Positions 53,112 to 64,000 of a DNA stretch of 64,000 nt are shown piece after piece; within the stretch, counting starts at the first letter, position 1; each line of letters starts with the position of its first letter. Source of the DNA: Linyphia triangularis (lineage: Eukaryota; Arthropoda; Arachnida; Araneae; Linyphiidae); contig OZ021723.1 of assembly GCA_963978545.1 (NCBI GenBank), forward strand, positions 1,984,001 to 2,048,000, written 5' to 3'. The position numbers were made by a program, and so were the translations under genes. Under the pieces are notes generated by a model that searched no databases, was not told the DNA's origin, and was given only the letters and a program-made list of their open reading frames with translations.

Positions 53112-56100
53112 GAAAAAAACTTCATACCAAGTGCGCAACTAGGTATAAAATAATTGCTAATCACACGACATTCGCTAATAATGCAGTTTATTTTAAGCTT
53201 CCGAACTACTATTTTGAAGCAAAGAAGAAATAAAAATTATTGTGCCCCACTTGCGTGTCTAGAGAACCATCAAATAAATCTTTAAACTCCTCTTAAATAA
53301 AATAGTAAAAAAGCAATTCCCCACATTTTATAAGATCTTGGTCTTTTCAAAGCCCTTCTAACAGTTATTCCCTAATAATTCTGTTACAGCAGATAAAGTG
53401 AAAAAAAAATCTGTAATCACGTGGCTGCGTAGAAAAGGCGTTCCATTTAACACAATAATAAATTCTCTTCCTGAACTCGCTTTTAAACTCCTGAAATAAC
53501 GCAATAAAATATTCTAGGAGATAATTTAATATTTATTCCCGAAATCCGTGACTGGAATTGTTCTTCAAAGAATAATTAAATTGAGTGATGCCTGGTATTT
53601 GTACAATTGACGATATTTTTATTGGTTTGGAGAAGATGCACCTGTGAACAATATTGTTTAACCATAACAATGATATTATTCCTTTATTTTCTTCCAAAAA
53701 AGTTTAAAATATTAAATTTATATACCAATAAATCATTAAATGTAACAGTTTATCTACCAAAAAACCCGTCTAAATAAAATTGTCTGCAGGAGTGAGGCTT
53801 CCATGGACGTATTATCTAAAGATGTAGCCCCTATTAATTTTCTACCGGATGCGCTACTGTTCAGTTTAAACCTGAACACATTATTGTCTGGATAAATATT
53901 AGATTTAATGAGTAATAATTGCCTGAATTCGCTACGCTTGCAAATCACGTACTCGCGATCTTTAAGTATTTTACATATTACTTTTCCAGAATATTAAGGT
54001 TGATTTACAAGTATTAGTTGAGCTCGTCAGTTTTAGATGCCAGTGCTAGCACCGTGTTAACGTTTAATTCCATTCCTAGGAGAGGTCAGTCTCAAGATGG
54101 CTGCTCCAGTAGATCAAACATTTTCTATTCTCTGATGTGTCAGCTCCCAAAATCCGATTCCTTGCGCTCTCCAGTGGCCTATCGTCAGAGGGCGTAATGG
54201 TCGCTCAATAGATGGTTTATTCCAATGCAGGCAGAGTGTAAACAGTTGACCCTTACGTGACAGTGACCTTCCAATCAACATACCGACTGGTATTCCAGGA
54301 ACTGGCAACGTGTAAGTCAGGCTTTAGAAAGAATTCTTTTTGAGAGCGGCTTCTTGAAGTTGAGCACAAGAAGTTGTAATACTAATGTATTCCAACCAAT
54401 CACGTTCTGTAGATCCTTAACTATTACGAAAGTAACCAAATTTAGTTAATATTATATTCTTTTCAAATGAAGAGGGGATTAATATATTTGACTGTGACAC
54501 AGATTTAAAGTTTCGTCAACATTTTCAATTTTCAAACACATAATTTCGGCTTGGACTTAAATTAGTCTCAATTTCTTACTTGCACCAATTTTTTAAGAAT
54601 TCTTTTAAAAACTCTAAAATACTTTTGAATTGTACTAATACGTAATTTTAATATAAAAATTGAATGAATTTTAACTATTTAACAAAATCTGTTCTTGATA
54701 AATTAAGGTTTATTTCATTCCTGCTATATATATTTGATACCTTCTTTCATTGTACAAAGAAAACGTGTGATTTATTTAACACATTTCGAAAATCCTATTT
54801 CTTTTTGCATTTTTATAACTGTGTTAAGAAGTTAATAATAGTGTTAACACTTAAACTGTTACATAAAAATCTCTTTTGGTGAATAATTAAATAATTTTGT
54901 TTCAATAACAAAAAATTTATATAATAATTTGGATAAGAAAATTACACTGCATTCATCATATACTTATATTTTTGACATTCAACCTGTTAATGATTTTATT
55001 CACAATGTCTTAAAACAAGTAAGTTACTTTATCAAAATAATACGTATGCATACATACCCCATTTGCAAAAAAAATCCCAAGACGCTTTCAAAAATTTATA
55101 ATTATTTCTCTCTTTATAATGTAATATATAATTAAATTATATATATTTATGCACGCATTTATAGTAATGCATATTTTCAAAGTAGGAGAAAATTAAATAA
55201 CGAGGAAACCATTAAAACGTTGAAATCTCACTTTTAAGGCACGCTCGTATTCGGAACATTTCACTCACAATAGCAACAGTTACTCTATATTTCATAAAAT
55301 AATCATTAATAATAAGGAACAAAGACACATATTAAGGAATAATTCTCCCCGAAGAGATAAGGCAACATCAATTTATTAAAAGTTACAATAGTTCTCCAAA
55401 ATTGCACAGAAGCTTCCAAAAGAATTCGAAAAGCTCCACCAAAATTAATTACAGAGCTTCAGTAATTCGAACCTCAAACATGCCCGGGCGTGGAAACGAA
55501 AAGGTACAAATTCCATTTTTAAATCCCTGGAAACTCCATAACAAACATGGCCTTTTATTCTTCCGAAAAATAAAGTGACAAAAACAATGAAATGGAAATG
55601 AGATTTTCTGCTCTGCTTTGTTTTATTTTCCGTTGTGGTTGGGATGTGGCCCAAAAAGAAAAGAAAAAAAAAAGAGTCTGGAAAATCTTTGCACCCAGGC
55701 TTTCACTTTTACAAATTCACTTAGGCAGTTAGCTGGAAGATGTTTTCTCTCTATGGAGTTCAAACTCGATTTGATTCGGTTCAATATTCACTCAAAGAGC
55801 AAACTTCTAGAGATTTTTCTGAATATTATTAGTTCGTTTCCAAATTGTAAAAAAGAATATTTGTACCTTGAAACTAGATAAGCCAATGTAGGTATTTTCC
55901 ATTTTGTGAGATACAAAATAATTGAATTGACTATTGAGAAAAGGACTAAAACTGAAAGACAAGGAATATGACAAAACTAAATATTTTTATGGCAACTATA
56001 AAAACGAAACATAATCTTTTTGCAACTAAAGAATAAAATACGATCTCTTGTCTACTATAGAATAAAATATTACTCTCAAAACAAAGTACTTTGTTACAGC

Positions 56101-57340
56101 AATATTACGAAAAGAATTTTAAAGATTACAAATGTTTTGACAAGAAAATTTGGCCGCGCAATTTCCCGAGTTCATCCCTTTTTTGAAACAATCTCAATTG
56201 AGAGTATCATAGGTAAGAAGTAACGCTTCACTACTTTATACGCAGAATAAATAACTCCTTTTTAAGATTGTTACTTCTTCTTTCAGATATATATGCTTTG
56301 CATAACAACCAAAAATACATTTTCAAATTTCAAACTTGAAGCTTCTTATTATTAACTTGACCCTGCAAGTCTGACTGTGCCTCCAAAAAATATTTGTCTA
56401 TTGGAGTTAATATTAGTAATAAGGAAATTGCAAAAATATACAAAATAAGGTAAGAAATCATAAAAGGATAGTGGTATTTTATTTTAATATAGCCCATGTA
56501 AAAGAATAATTACAAATGTCTTCCAATGGGCAAATTATATTAAAGCAAAAAATATAATACACGAATCTCTAAACGCTACTTTTACAAAATTAAAATAACC
56601 AATTTGTATATAGTGCCTAACTTTCCTAATCTAAAATATTAGTTCGTTTTATTTCAGCTCATTATAAAGATAGGAGGGGTTTTCGATAATATATTTTGAA
56701 CTCAGGATTACTTTTTTAATAAATCTTTTTTCTCTAATGGGATCCTATACAAATATTTATCTTTTAAATTACCTTGTGAAAATTATGTTATTTTACTTGA
56801 TTTCTTTCCTTATTTTAAGTATTTTTGAGATTTATACTAATTCTCTATGCTTAATAGATGAATGGACCACGAAACTACCTTTTTGTGACACCCTATCTGA
56901 GTCTAAAGCAACACAAATTGAAAATTTAAAAAAATCCACTCTCATATTCACTCTAAGTAGAAAAACTTGTTTAATTCTTTTACTTAATATATAAAAAAAA
57001 ATAGATTTCGGAAATTTAACGATTTTTTAACGAAGCTACAAAAAAATTAGTAAAATAAATGTCCCTATCTTGTTACCAAAAATAGACGATAGAAAACTTT
57101 ACAACGCATTAAGATTATGTATGCAACATGTAAAGAACATGGACTACTTAATTTGAATATATTTTATTCCATTTGAGGTAGGAAGAGTGAAATATATATA
57201 TATACCACCAAGTATTCAGAACCACATAAAATTATAAATTTTCTAACATACGAATACTACCGACCATTATGCTAATTTAAAAAAAAAATCATTCTGAAAC
57301 TAACAATTCATATCCATACGTTACCGCAATCTTTGAAAAG
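53112..57340. other. Mostly AT-rich DNA, no gene supported
   Basis: The stretch at 54030-54310 is clearly GC-richer. It contains caagatggctgctcc, which resembles a YY1-type promoter element or a start codon in good context, but the frame from that ATG closes after 12 codons. Open frames at 54664-54882, 54929-55135, 55618-55881 and 56737-56994 have biased AT-driven composition and no recognisable domain. Confidence 0.5.
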
Positions 57341-57860
57341 CCAGCATTCTGTGGGATACCCAGGCATTTTTTAGAATACCAGTTCGTTTTTAGGCAAAGT
57401 GTGAAATATGATAATTATTACATACTTTACCTAGGCATTGTATATAATACCTAAGCATCCTAGAGAGTGACAAATGATCCTTAGGCAAACAATGAAAAAT
57501 AGTCATGATAAGGCATTTTATAGAATGGCTTTCTATAGAATGCCTAAGTATTAATATACAATGCCTAGGTAGAGTATATAATAATTTTCATATTTCTGAC
57601 TTTCAACACTGTAAAATGGCATTCTATAGAAAGCCTAGGATTTATATACAATTGCTATGGTAAAGTATATAATAATTCTCATATTTCATACCTTGCCTAA
57701 AACCGCCGGCGCGAAATGAGATGTATTTCATACTTTGCCTGTTTCTCATGTGGCTTTCTATAGAATGCGTAGGCAATGTATGAAATGTTTAATCGTTTTA
57801 TACTTTGCCGGCCAGTTTTTGGTTTTATATAAAATCACTGGGTATTCTATAGAATGCCGG
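57341..57860. mobile_element. 520-bp MITE built from inverted and direct sub-repeats
   Basis: The left end is ccagcattctgtgggatacc; the complement of the right end is ccggcattctatagaatacc. The ends match over about 23 bp. Inside, a ~60-bp unit (tgcctaagtattaatataca followed by gcctaggta and gtatataataatt) occurs twice directly (57531-57598 and 57622-57697, period 91) and once inverted (57403-57468). The 10-bp palindrome ttctatagaa recurs at least five times. No frame. The superfamily is unknown. Confidence 0.75.
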
Positions 57861-59225
57861 ATATAGTACATACGCCAAGAAAATTTATATTAAAACTATA
57901 CACAGTAAGATATTAATTGAAATTAATTTTTATCTAAATATTTCATTTAGATTTCTAGGTTGCAGGTTTCTTTTTTCTTTTTTTTTGCTTTTTTTTTTTT
58001 TTTTTTTTATCTATATTTATTTTAGTGTTTTAGCATGCTGAATACCCGATCTTAAAAACAAAAAGAATCTTTGCTCGAGATGTTTGAATACAAGCATTTC
58101 TGTGAATAGTTTTTTAGGTTTCTGACGTGACCTGAATGACGTCACGTAGTAACACATGCTCGATGGAATTTTCTTTAAAATAAAAAAAACTTCGGTTCGC
58201 AAGTATACAGCACCCTATTCACTTTTGCGAAACAAACTTTTCTTCGGCTCAAAAGCAATTCCAATGTTTTGAAGCACTTTTTCTGTCGGCGAATTGATTT
58301 GATAAATACTGGTCACGTTCAAAATGCTTTTGCAAAAGTATTTGCAGGTGATATATCCTGCATAGGAAAAAGGATTGTTTCACAGACGAAATTATTAAGA
58401 AAATTAAATTTTAAAAAAAAACTTTCGAGTCAGTATATCAATACTCAAAATAATTTTATAAGATCCCAATTCATTTCTTACGAGTTATTTGTAAATAACT
58501 CCAAAGTTCAAATCATTATTCAATTAACTTTTAGAATAACACATAATTACACAAATCAAAATAACTTTATAAAATTATAAGCGTCTCCTTAAGTTCTTAA
58601 TTTTTGTTTCTAACGACTTGGCTTATTGGTAAAATGATGTTAGAAATTTGAAGCCTGATCAGACTGACTAAAGAAATTATATTTTAATCAATATTTTATC
58701 TCGTCATGAAATTTGTGTTACTGTATAATCCCTCCTCGAGATGATGACGTATGTAAAGCATTGTTTTTTATAATATTCGCGGATTAAATTGTTTGATTTT
58801 TTAAAGTTTGTTTTCTTGAATTAGTTCTTCGGCAGCGGAGGACTAAAGCTACAAAAGAGGACAACTAAGGACAACGCCTTCAAAGGGAAAATAAATGGAT
58901 TTAAAATTGTAAATAAAAGTGTTTAAACAACCATTTAACCTTTCAGTGGTCGCCGTTCAAACGTTTCCAATGCAGTAACAACTTAAGGGCGTAAATAAAT
59001 TAAAAAATATGCCGAGAAGTAATCCGAAACGAAAAATTAAGTTAGCACTTTTACACTCTAAGCCAAATGTGTGCATTTGAGTTACGGGCAATGTAAGAGG
59101 GCTGTGTAAGCGAGTAAACAAAGAGTATAGTTTATGTTTTCAGAAATATATTGTACTTTAAAATATTTAAGTATGGTTAGTTGATACATATCAACTAATT
59201 ATATTGTAATTCATCCGAAATGTAA
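57861..59225. other. AT-rich DNA, no gene seen
   Basis: Interrupted T runs at 57970-58010, and a tgacgtca palindrome near 58136. The frames at 58017-58202 and 58269-58580 show no family resemblance. Confidence 0.5.
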
Positions 59226-59711
59226 TCAAATACCATTTTTAAAAGAAAATAGTTCAGATCTTATAATAAGTACAACTGACTCTAATACACAATATTTTTT
59301 CCAAAAATACATCGATGTCCAAACGCAATTCAGCAGAACTAAAATAAACGTTAACAGCAAGCAGTTACATAACTGTAATAGAATATATATACCGGATAAA
59401 TGTATTCTAAATCCCTCCTCTTTTCCAAATAGTTCCCAGTGACTTGCACAATTTATGTCCACAGAGACAACGTCTAACATTTGTGACAAGAAGGCATTAT
59501 AGGTGACCTCTTGACCAACATACATCACCACCAGCTTTTCCATCTCCGCCCATAATCCTCTTTCTCCTGAGGGCAGTGGAATGAGAAAAGCGACATTCAC
59601 TCCAAGGCTATCTAATAACAAAGGATGAGAACTCGTAATGTTTTCTTTCCCCTGCCAGCTCCTAGAGGACAGCTTTAGAGAACTGCCTCTGCCATTATAG
59701 ACTTTGACGTC
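59226..59711 (-). CDS. Candidate coding exon, product unknown
   Basis: An open frame of about 161 codons from a TGA at 59712-59714 to a stop at 59226. The first 105 codons (59400-59711) have protein-like composition and are distinctly GC-richer than the flanks, with stretches such as LGVNVAFLIPLPSGERG and GLWAEMEKLVVMYVGQEV. After about ELFGKEEGF the frame turns AT-rich and hydrophobic, as if reading into an intron; a possible donor (ccg|gtatat) lies near 59390. No start codon with good context and no clear acceptor were found. I recognise no domain. It may be an exon, a decayed transposon frame or chance. Confidence 0.28.
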   Translation of the reverse strand, partial: DVKVYNGRGSSLKLSSRSWQGKENITSSHPLLLDSLGVNVAFLIPLPSGERGLWAEMEKLVVMYVGQEVTYNAFLSQMLDVVSVDINCASHWELFGKEEGFRIHLSGIYILLQLCNCLLLTFILVLLNCVWTSMYFWKKYCVLESVVLIIRSELFSFKNGI

Positions 59712-59724
59712 TCAGAGACGTCAA
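59704..59724. promoter_or_regulatory. Perfect 21-bp palindrome with two gacgtc cores
   Basis: Arms ttgacgtctc and gagacgtcaa are exact complements around a central a. Each arm holds a gacgtc core related to CRE/bZIP sites. It lies at the upstream edge of the candidate exon on the minus strand, so a promoter role is conceivable but unproven. Confidence 0.4.
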
Positions 59725-60228
59725 GAACTGTCTTCGGTTAACACCGGGCAGTATATTATTAGGTTATCTGTTTCGATCGTGCATCGATGCTGTTTTGTTT
59801 AGGCTGTTGAAGATGCTTTCCCCCTCTCAACAATAACGATTAAAAAATTGCATCGGCAAACAAGTAACCAGAAAGAAGAGCAATGAAAGCGGTTGTCAGT
59901 ATAGCAGTGATCTCTGAAATAATCCGTGAATATTCACTGCATAAACTTAAAACTATAAATGAGAACATCTCCTATTGTATTTTCTTGTTTTATTTTATGA
60001 CAGAAGACAATCACATTAAAAGACAAGAAAATAATTAAGTATTTGTTTACAATAAATCCATGGTGACCTATGTTTTGGTTAGGGTCGTATCATGATCTAA
60101 TCTGAAGTTACATTTCGGCACCAGGCAATTTTATTTGTAGGTCAAGGGGTTGACATATTTCCAGTTTAAACATCAGATTGATCTGACCTGACATAAGTGC
60201 AACTATAGCTCAAAAGGATAAATTCCGT

Positions 60229-60630
60229 TTTAGTTTTTTATTTATTGACAGGACTTATCTTTATAACTGACAGATCTGGTCAGTTTTCTCACGGTACTGT
60301 ATTAATTTAAACGTTTTGAGACCCATTTTGAAATGCACTACTATGAAGTTCGTTCTTCAATTGTTGGATGACAGCACAAGCTTATTTCTCTTTATACTCC
60401 CAAACACGTGGATGATGTTTCAATCGCATCCATTTTGACCTTATGTCGTCTTATGTACTTGTCTCTAACAAGATCCCAAAGAGAAATAAACTTTTCCAAC
60501 CGTCCAACAATTAAAGAATGAACTTCATAGAAGCTGACTTAAAAATACCAATGGATTTCAAAACCTTTAAATTAACCCATTACCATGAGAAAACTGATGG
60601 GACTTATAAATCCCAACAGTAAATAAAGGG
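60229..60630. mobile_element. piggyBac-type MITE, copy 2, diverged
   Basis: Matches the copy at 41569-41913 in block order: agttttctcacggtactg, ttggatgacagcacaag, the tgtctctaacaagat-type block, aaagagaaataaa, accatgagaaaactgatggg and cagtaaataaaggg. The left end is degenerate (tttattgacagg) and the right flank reads gtaa rather than ttaa, so its target duplication has decayed. Confidence 0.75.
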
Positions 60631-60639
60631 GTAAGGTTA

Positions 60640-62337
60640 AACAACATTGTAAAGTTGATGTTAATTTAGTGACTAATTTATTAACTTTTTTTAATATTTT
60701 CCTTGCAGATACTACACCATTATGTAGTGCAAATTACAGAGAACCATCCAGTACCAACAACAAAGTTTGCCCAAAAAAAACGACCTTTTTTCTTGACACG
60801 GCAATATACAACGATGTCTGTATCATTAATATAGTTTAGGCAAAGTGAATACAAAATGACCTCCAGTCGTCCTTTTTGGCACTTCGTAATAACTTCAGAT
60901 TGAATTTTCGTTTAGGATCTCGTCTTACAATATTGACAATATTTTACTACAGTGTAAAATATATCCATGTATACAAATATAATATAATCAGTTTCGATTA
61001 TCTTTACATGCCCAAAAAAGATTGATGTAGAAAATAACAGATTGATATAGAAAAGAATAATATTATTTGATAAAGAAAATAAAATAAAAATAGATTATCC
61101 GTAGCTACATAAGTATGTACAACCGCGTAAATACAATTGCATTGAAAAGAAGATATATATTTTCTATGCGTTAGTAAAAAAAGAGTTAATAAAACCAAAC
61201 AAAATCAAAAGTTAATCTTAGTTAAATATGTAAGAGATTGAACATATTGGAAGCATGCAAGTGCAATATGGATTAACAGTCTAATTTAAAAATTAGCTTT
61301 CTCAAATTTGATTCAATTAAAACGATAAGCAGCCAACTTACTTAAAAATTTGTCATACTAGTCATTACCAATTACCTATTTCGTACGATGCCAAAATACT
61401 TTAAAATATATACACTAAAAAAATGTATTTGAATAATGAATAAAGCAAAAAATATACCTATACGTTTCGCAAAACAGATTTCACAGATTTGTAACTATAA
61501 ACATCACAATTATACACATCTATCAAACATACTTGAAAAATTTCAAAATAATATGTCCTTATAAAAAAATATTAATAAGTACAAATGTCCAATACTGCTT
61601 ATTAATATGCAAAAGTAATATAATTTTGTAACTATCATATAACAAATTTTCTCTTCGAGAAATGCCCAGTGGTTGGGTACTTTTTCTTAACTTGCTGACG
61701 ACGGAAGAATTCCCCGACGAGGAAAAAGACTTCTTTATTTATTAACCCTGGGCGCGATTTGATGCACGGGTAGCTTTACTGAAATGAGACTTCTTTTTCG
61801 GAAACATTCACTTGCAGTATCCCTAGGCACAGAAGTGCTTAATTAGCAGCTGAAGTTCGAGATGAGGGAAAAAAAATGTGGGATAGATTTAACTCCTGTA
61901 TTGAATTGGATTTCTTAATCTAAATGTAAGATTTTTAATTAGAAAAACGATTATCTCCAGAAACCGAAAACTTGTAAAAGCAAACTCGAGATTATAAAGA
62001 GGGATTTAATTTTACCTTCTTCACCAGGGTTGGCATGGTTTAAACCAACTGATTTTTTCTCAAAAAAAATTCCAAGAATAATTTAAAATTCTATATTTTT
62101 TATAAATTTACTTTTCAAATTATTTGATGTTGTAAATAACTTCTACTTTTAACCAAAAATTGTTCTTTTTGAAATGAAGTTGATTGAAAATGATCTTTAA
62201 TGAAAAGATATCTTTTTCAAATGGAATTTATTCAAAATGTAACACATAAAATGTTTCCGAATGCAAGAAAATGATATTAAAAATGTGTAACGCTATTTTA
62301 AAAAATGTAATGCTGTATTGAAAGAAGTTTAAGTAAT
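60640..62337. other. AT-rich DNA, no gene seen
   Basis: A GC-richer patch at 61655-61830 (aacttgctgacgacggaag and neighbours) has no frame or paired repeats. Nothing else is supportable. Confidence 0.5.
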
Positions 62338-62384
62338 TCTTTCATTACCCTATGTATGCATGAGGGTAATTGAAAGTAAAAAGA
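62338..62384 (+). repeat. Isolated terminal hairpin of repeat R39
   Basis: tctttcattaccctatgtat and gagggtaattgaaagtaa match the hairpin that ends the copies at 39611 and 63921, but none of the preceding ~700 bp is present. It is a solo end or a heavily truncated copy. Confidence 0.7.
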
Positions 62385-62441
62385 ATGATTGACTATAAAT
62401 ATCGGCAGAGTCTAATAATATTTATAGTAGCCGACTGTGAA

Positions 62442-62530
62442 TATATACATAGCAACAGGCTATAATTATATACATAGCAACAGGCTATAATTATATACAT
62501 AGCAACTAACTATGAAATATACATAGCAAG
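62442..62530 (+). repeat. 25-bp tandem repeat, about 3.5 units
   Basis: tacatagcaa occurs at 62446, 62471, 62496 and 62520 (spacing 25, 25, 24). The first two units are identical (acaggctataatta); the later ones are diverged. Confidence 0.9.
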
Positions 62531-63149
62531 TAAAGAAAAAGACATATTTTTAACAAAACAAAAAACAAAAAAAAAAAAATTATACAGATTCTTAAGAAAT
62601 ACAAATTGAAATAAACTAGTTTTTATCGAACAATGGAACTTATAAAATAAAATATTCTTTCATTTATTGTTTGTAAAAAAAGTAGTTCTCTAAATATTTA
62701 GATTTTTTTTTTTAATTAAGTCTTGTATAAAATTTAATTTAATTTCTACTTGTAATCTGAAATATTGTCCAATCACTAACTTTTGTGAAAATACTAATTG
62801 TTTTTTGTTTTTTTTTACTCTTGATAAATTTTAAAAATAGTAATGAACATGTACTTTTCAATTCAAATAGTGTTACAGATTTTATCTCACTTTGTCGAAG
62901 AAAATATCTTTTTCCATTAAACTCACTACCTCTAACTACAATTTTTATATAGTGCAAGCTTTTAACTTAAAGCCGAAGTCAACAATCTCCATAGGGATCT
63001 ACATTAACAACTCCAAAACTAGTTAGAATATATACGTAACTATGGACAACCCATTACTTACCATAGATAAAGAGAAGTATTCAATTGATTTTAATCTGCT
63101 TGCAAAACAGAAAATCTTATAAGCCATCCAGAAGTTGTATTTAAAGGTA
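62531..63149. other. AT-rich DNA, no gene seen
   Basis: Only A/T runs; the frame at 62739-62957 (minus) has no recognisable domain. Confidence 0.5.
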
Positions 63150-63921
63150 AGTGATTAAACCACGAAAAAACTAGGGGTGTGGAACATCGCACAACTTTCA
63201 ATTACACTATAATACTGATGTCGATTTGCGTCACATACCGTTTTTATAATTTCATCATTCATTTAGAAAAAATTTCCAGTTTGACAATATTTGTTACCAT
63301 AACTCTTGTAAGGGTCTTCAAAAAACGAAATTTAAAACAAAAAAAAAATCTCCAAATAGATGATTTTGGCGATATACTTTTCACTAATTCTTATATTGTC
63401 CTTTCTCATAAGTGAAACTGAGGAGAGGAGAAAAACATTATCGTTGATGATGTATGCTCAAGGAAGTAGAACTCTGCGTTAAAGGCATTCGTATTTTGAC
63501 TTTTTACCCCATTAAAGCATTTTTACGGAAATTTCGGAGGTGGGGATGTTCAGAACACCTTAAGAGGCATTACCGCAGAGATTTTTTTCAAAATCGTTGA
63601 AACCGTTTTTTTAGCAATCATTGAAAAACATTATATTTTCAATGGCCGCTACCTTATACGCATACGTGATTTTAACAAAACCTTAATGGTAGGTCTCATG
63701 GTCAACACAAACCCACACACCACATTTGAACATCGTAGGTCAATTTCTTCGGGAGTTATGCTGACCACAGACACACAGACATACACTTTCTCTAGACAAC
63801 TTTTTTGAAATCATGATGTTCCAAAACGTGGAGAAATGCAAAAATATCAGCAACAACAAAATTGACCGAATGCTATACTTTCATTACCTTATGCATATAA
63901 ATGAGTAATTGAAATAAAATA
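63150..63921 (+). mobile_element. Dispersed repeat R39, copy 2
   Basis: Second copy of the repeat at 38845-39611, same orientation and block order, diverged by substitutions and indels. The right-end hairpin is degraded (cattaccttatgc / gagtaattgaaat). The Met-starting frame near its left end is partly shared with copy 1 for about 20 residues but then diverges with gaps, so I do not call it coding. Confidence 0.8.
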
Positions 63922-64000
63922 AAATGTAATAAAAATTTCAATAAAATTAACTTAACGCATTCAAAACTACAAAAAAGATAAACTTAAAAATTAAGAGCAA

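Noticed and set aside
54085..54135. A first exon starting at the ATG in caagatggctgctcc
   Set aside because: The frame closes after 12 codons, no convincing splice donor is visible, and there is no supporting downstream coding sequence.

Overview
This is a strongly AT-rich eukaryotic window with no recognisable host gene. Its tRNA-derived SINEs with target-site duplications, Gypsy-type retroelement, piggyBac-, hAT- and foldback-type miniature DNA elements, very long dinucleotide microsatellites and large satellite array point to an invertebrate animal. An arthropod, perhaps a spider, fits best. That placement is inference from repeat style and the retroelement protein, not from a marker gene. 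The window reads as intergenic or deep intronic DNA.

Layout. 1-10 kb: AT-rich DNA with two local tandem duplications (3830-4510, 7085-7440), a 507-bp hAT-type MITE with a perfect 8-bp target duplication (5184-5690) and a possible solo LTR (7855-8095). 10-21 kb: a 178-bp tRNA-derived SINE (10275-10452), a weak candidate coding remnant (11423-11794), a 192-bp TA microsatellite followed by a 120-bp near-perfect palindrome, and a 2.6-kb DNA-transposon-like element (18296-20894) whose ends are arrays of small palindromes. Just outside it is a pentanucleotide repeat whose variants form an ordered cycle. 21-31 kb: mostly featureless, with a CT/TA compound microsatellite and a 290-bp segmental duplication. 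31-39 kb: the most structured part. It holds a short copy and a greatly expanded copy of one dispersed element; the expanded copy carries about 32 units of a 148-bp satellite with higher-order structure. Around them lie two SINEs with target-site duplications, a 229-bp MITE and a TTTG microsatellite. 39-47 kb: a dispersed repeat shared with 63.2-63.9 kb, a piggyBac-type MITE with TTAA duplications, and interleaved inverted SINE-like repeats.

47-50.2 kb holds the only long reading frames. They belong to a broken Ty3/Gypsy LTR retrotransposon on the minus strand with gag, zinc knuckle, aspartic protease and the integrase tail. Reverse transcriptase, RNase H and the integrase core are missing, gag has one stop codon, the 3' LTR and polypurine tract are intact, and the 5' end is lost at a junction with a SINE fragment. 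50-64 kb: a 220-bp GT microsatellite, several foldback elements, another SINE, a possible coding exon at 59.2-59.7 kb, and second copies of the piggyBac-type and 39-kb repeats.

Nothing here works together as a pathway. The window records successive transposon insertions, local duplication and satellite expansion. The observations most worth following are the origin and higher-order structure of the 148-bp array, the palindrome-array DNA element, the ordered pentamer series and the in-frame internally deleted Gypsy element.
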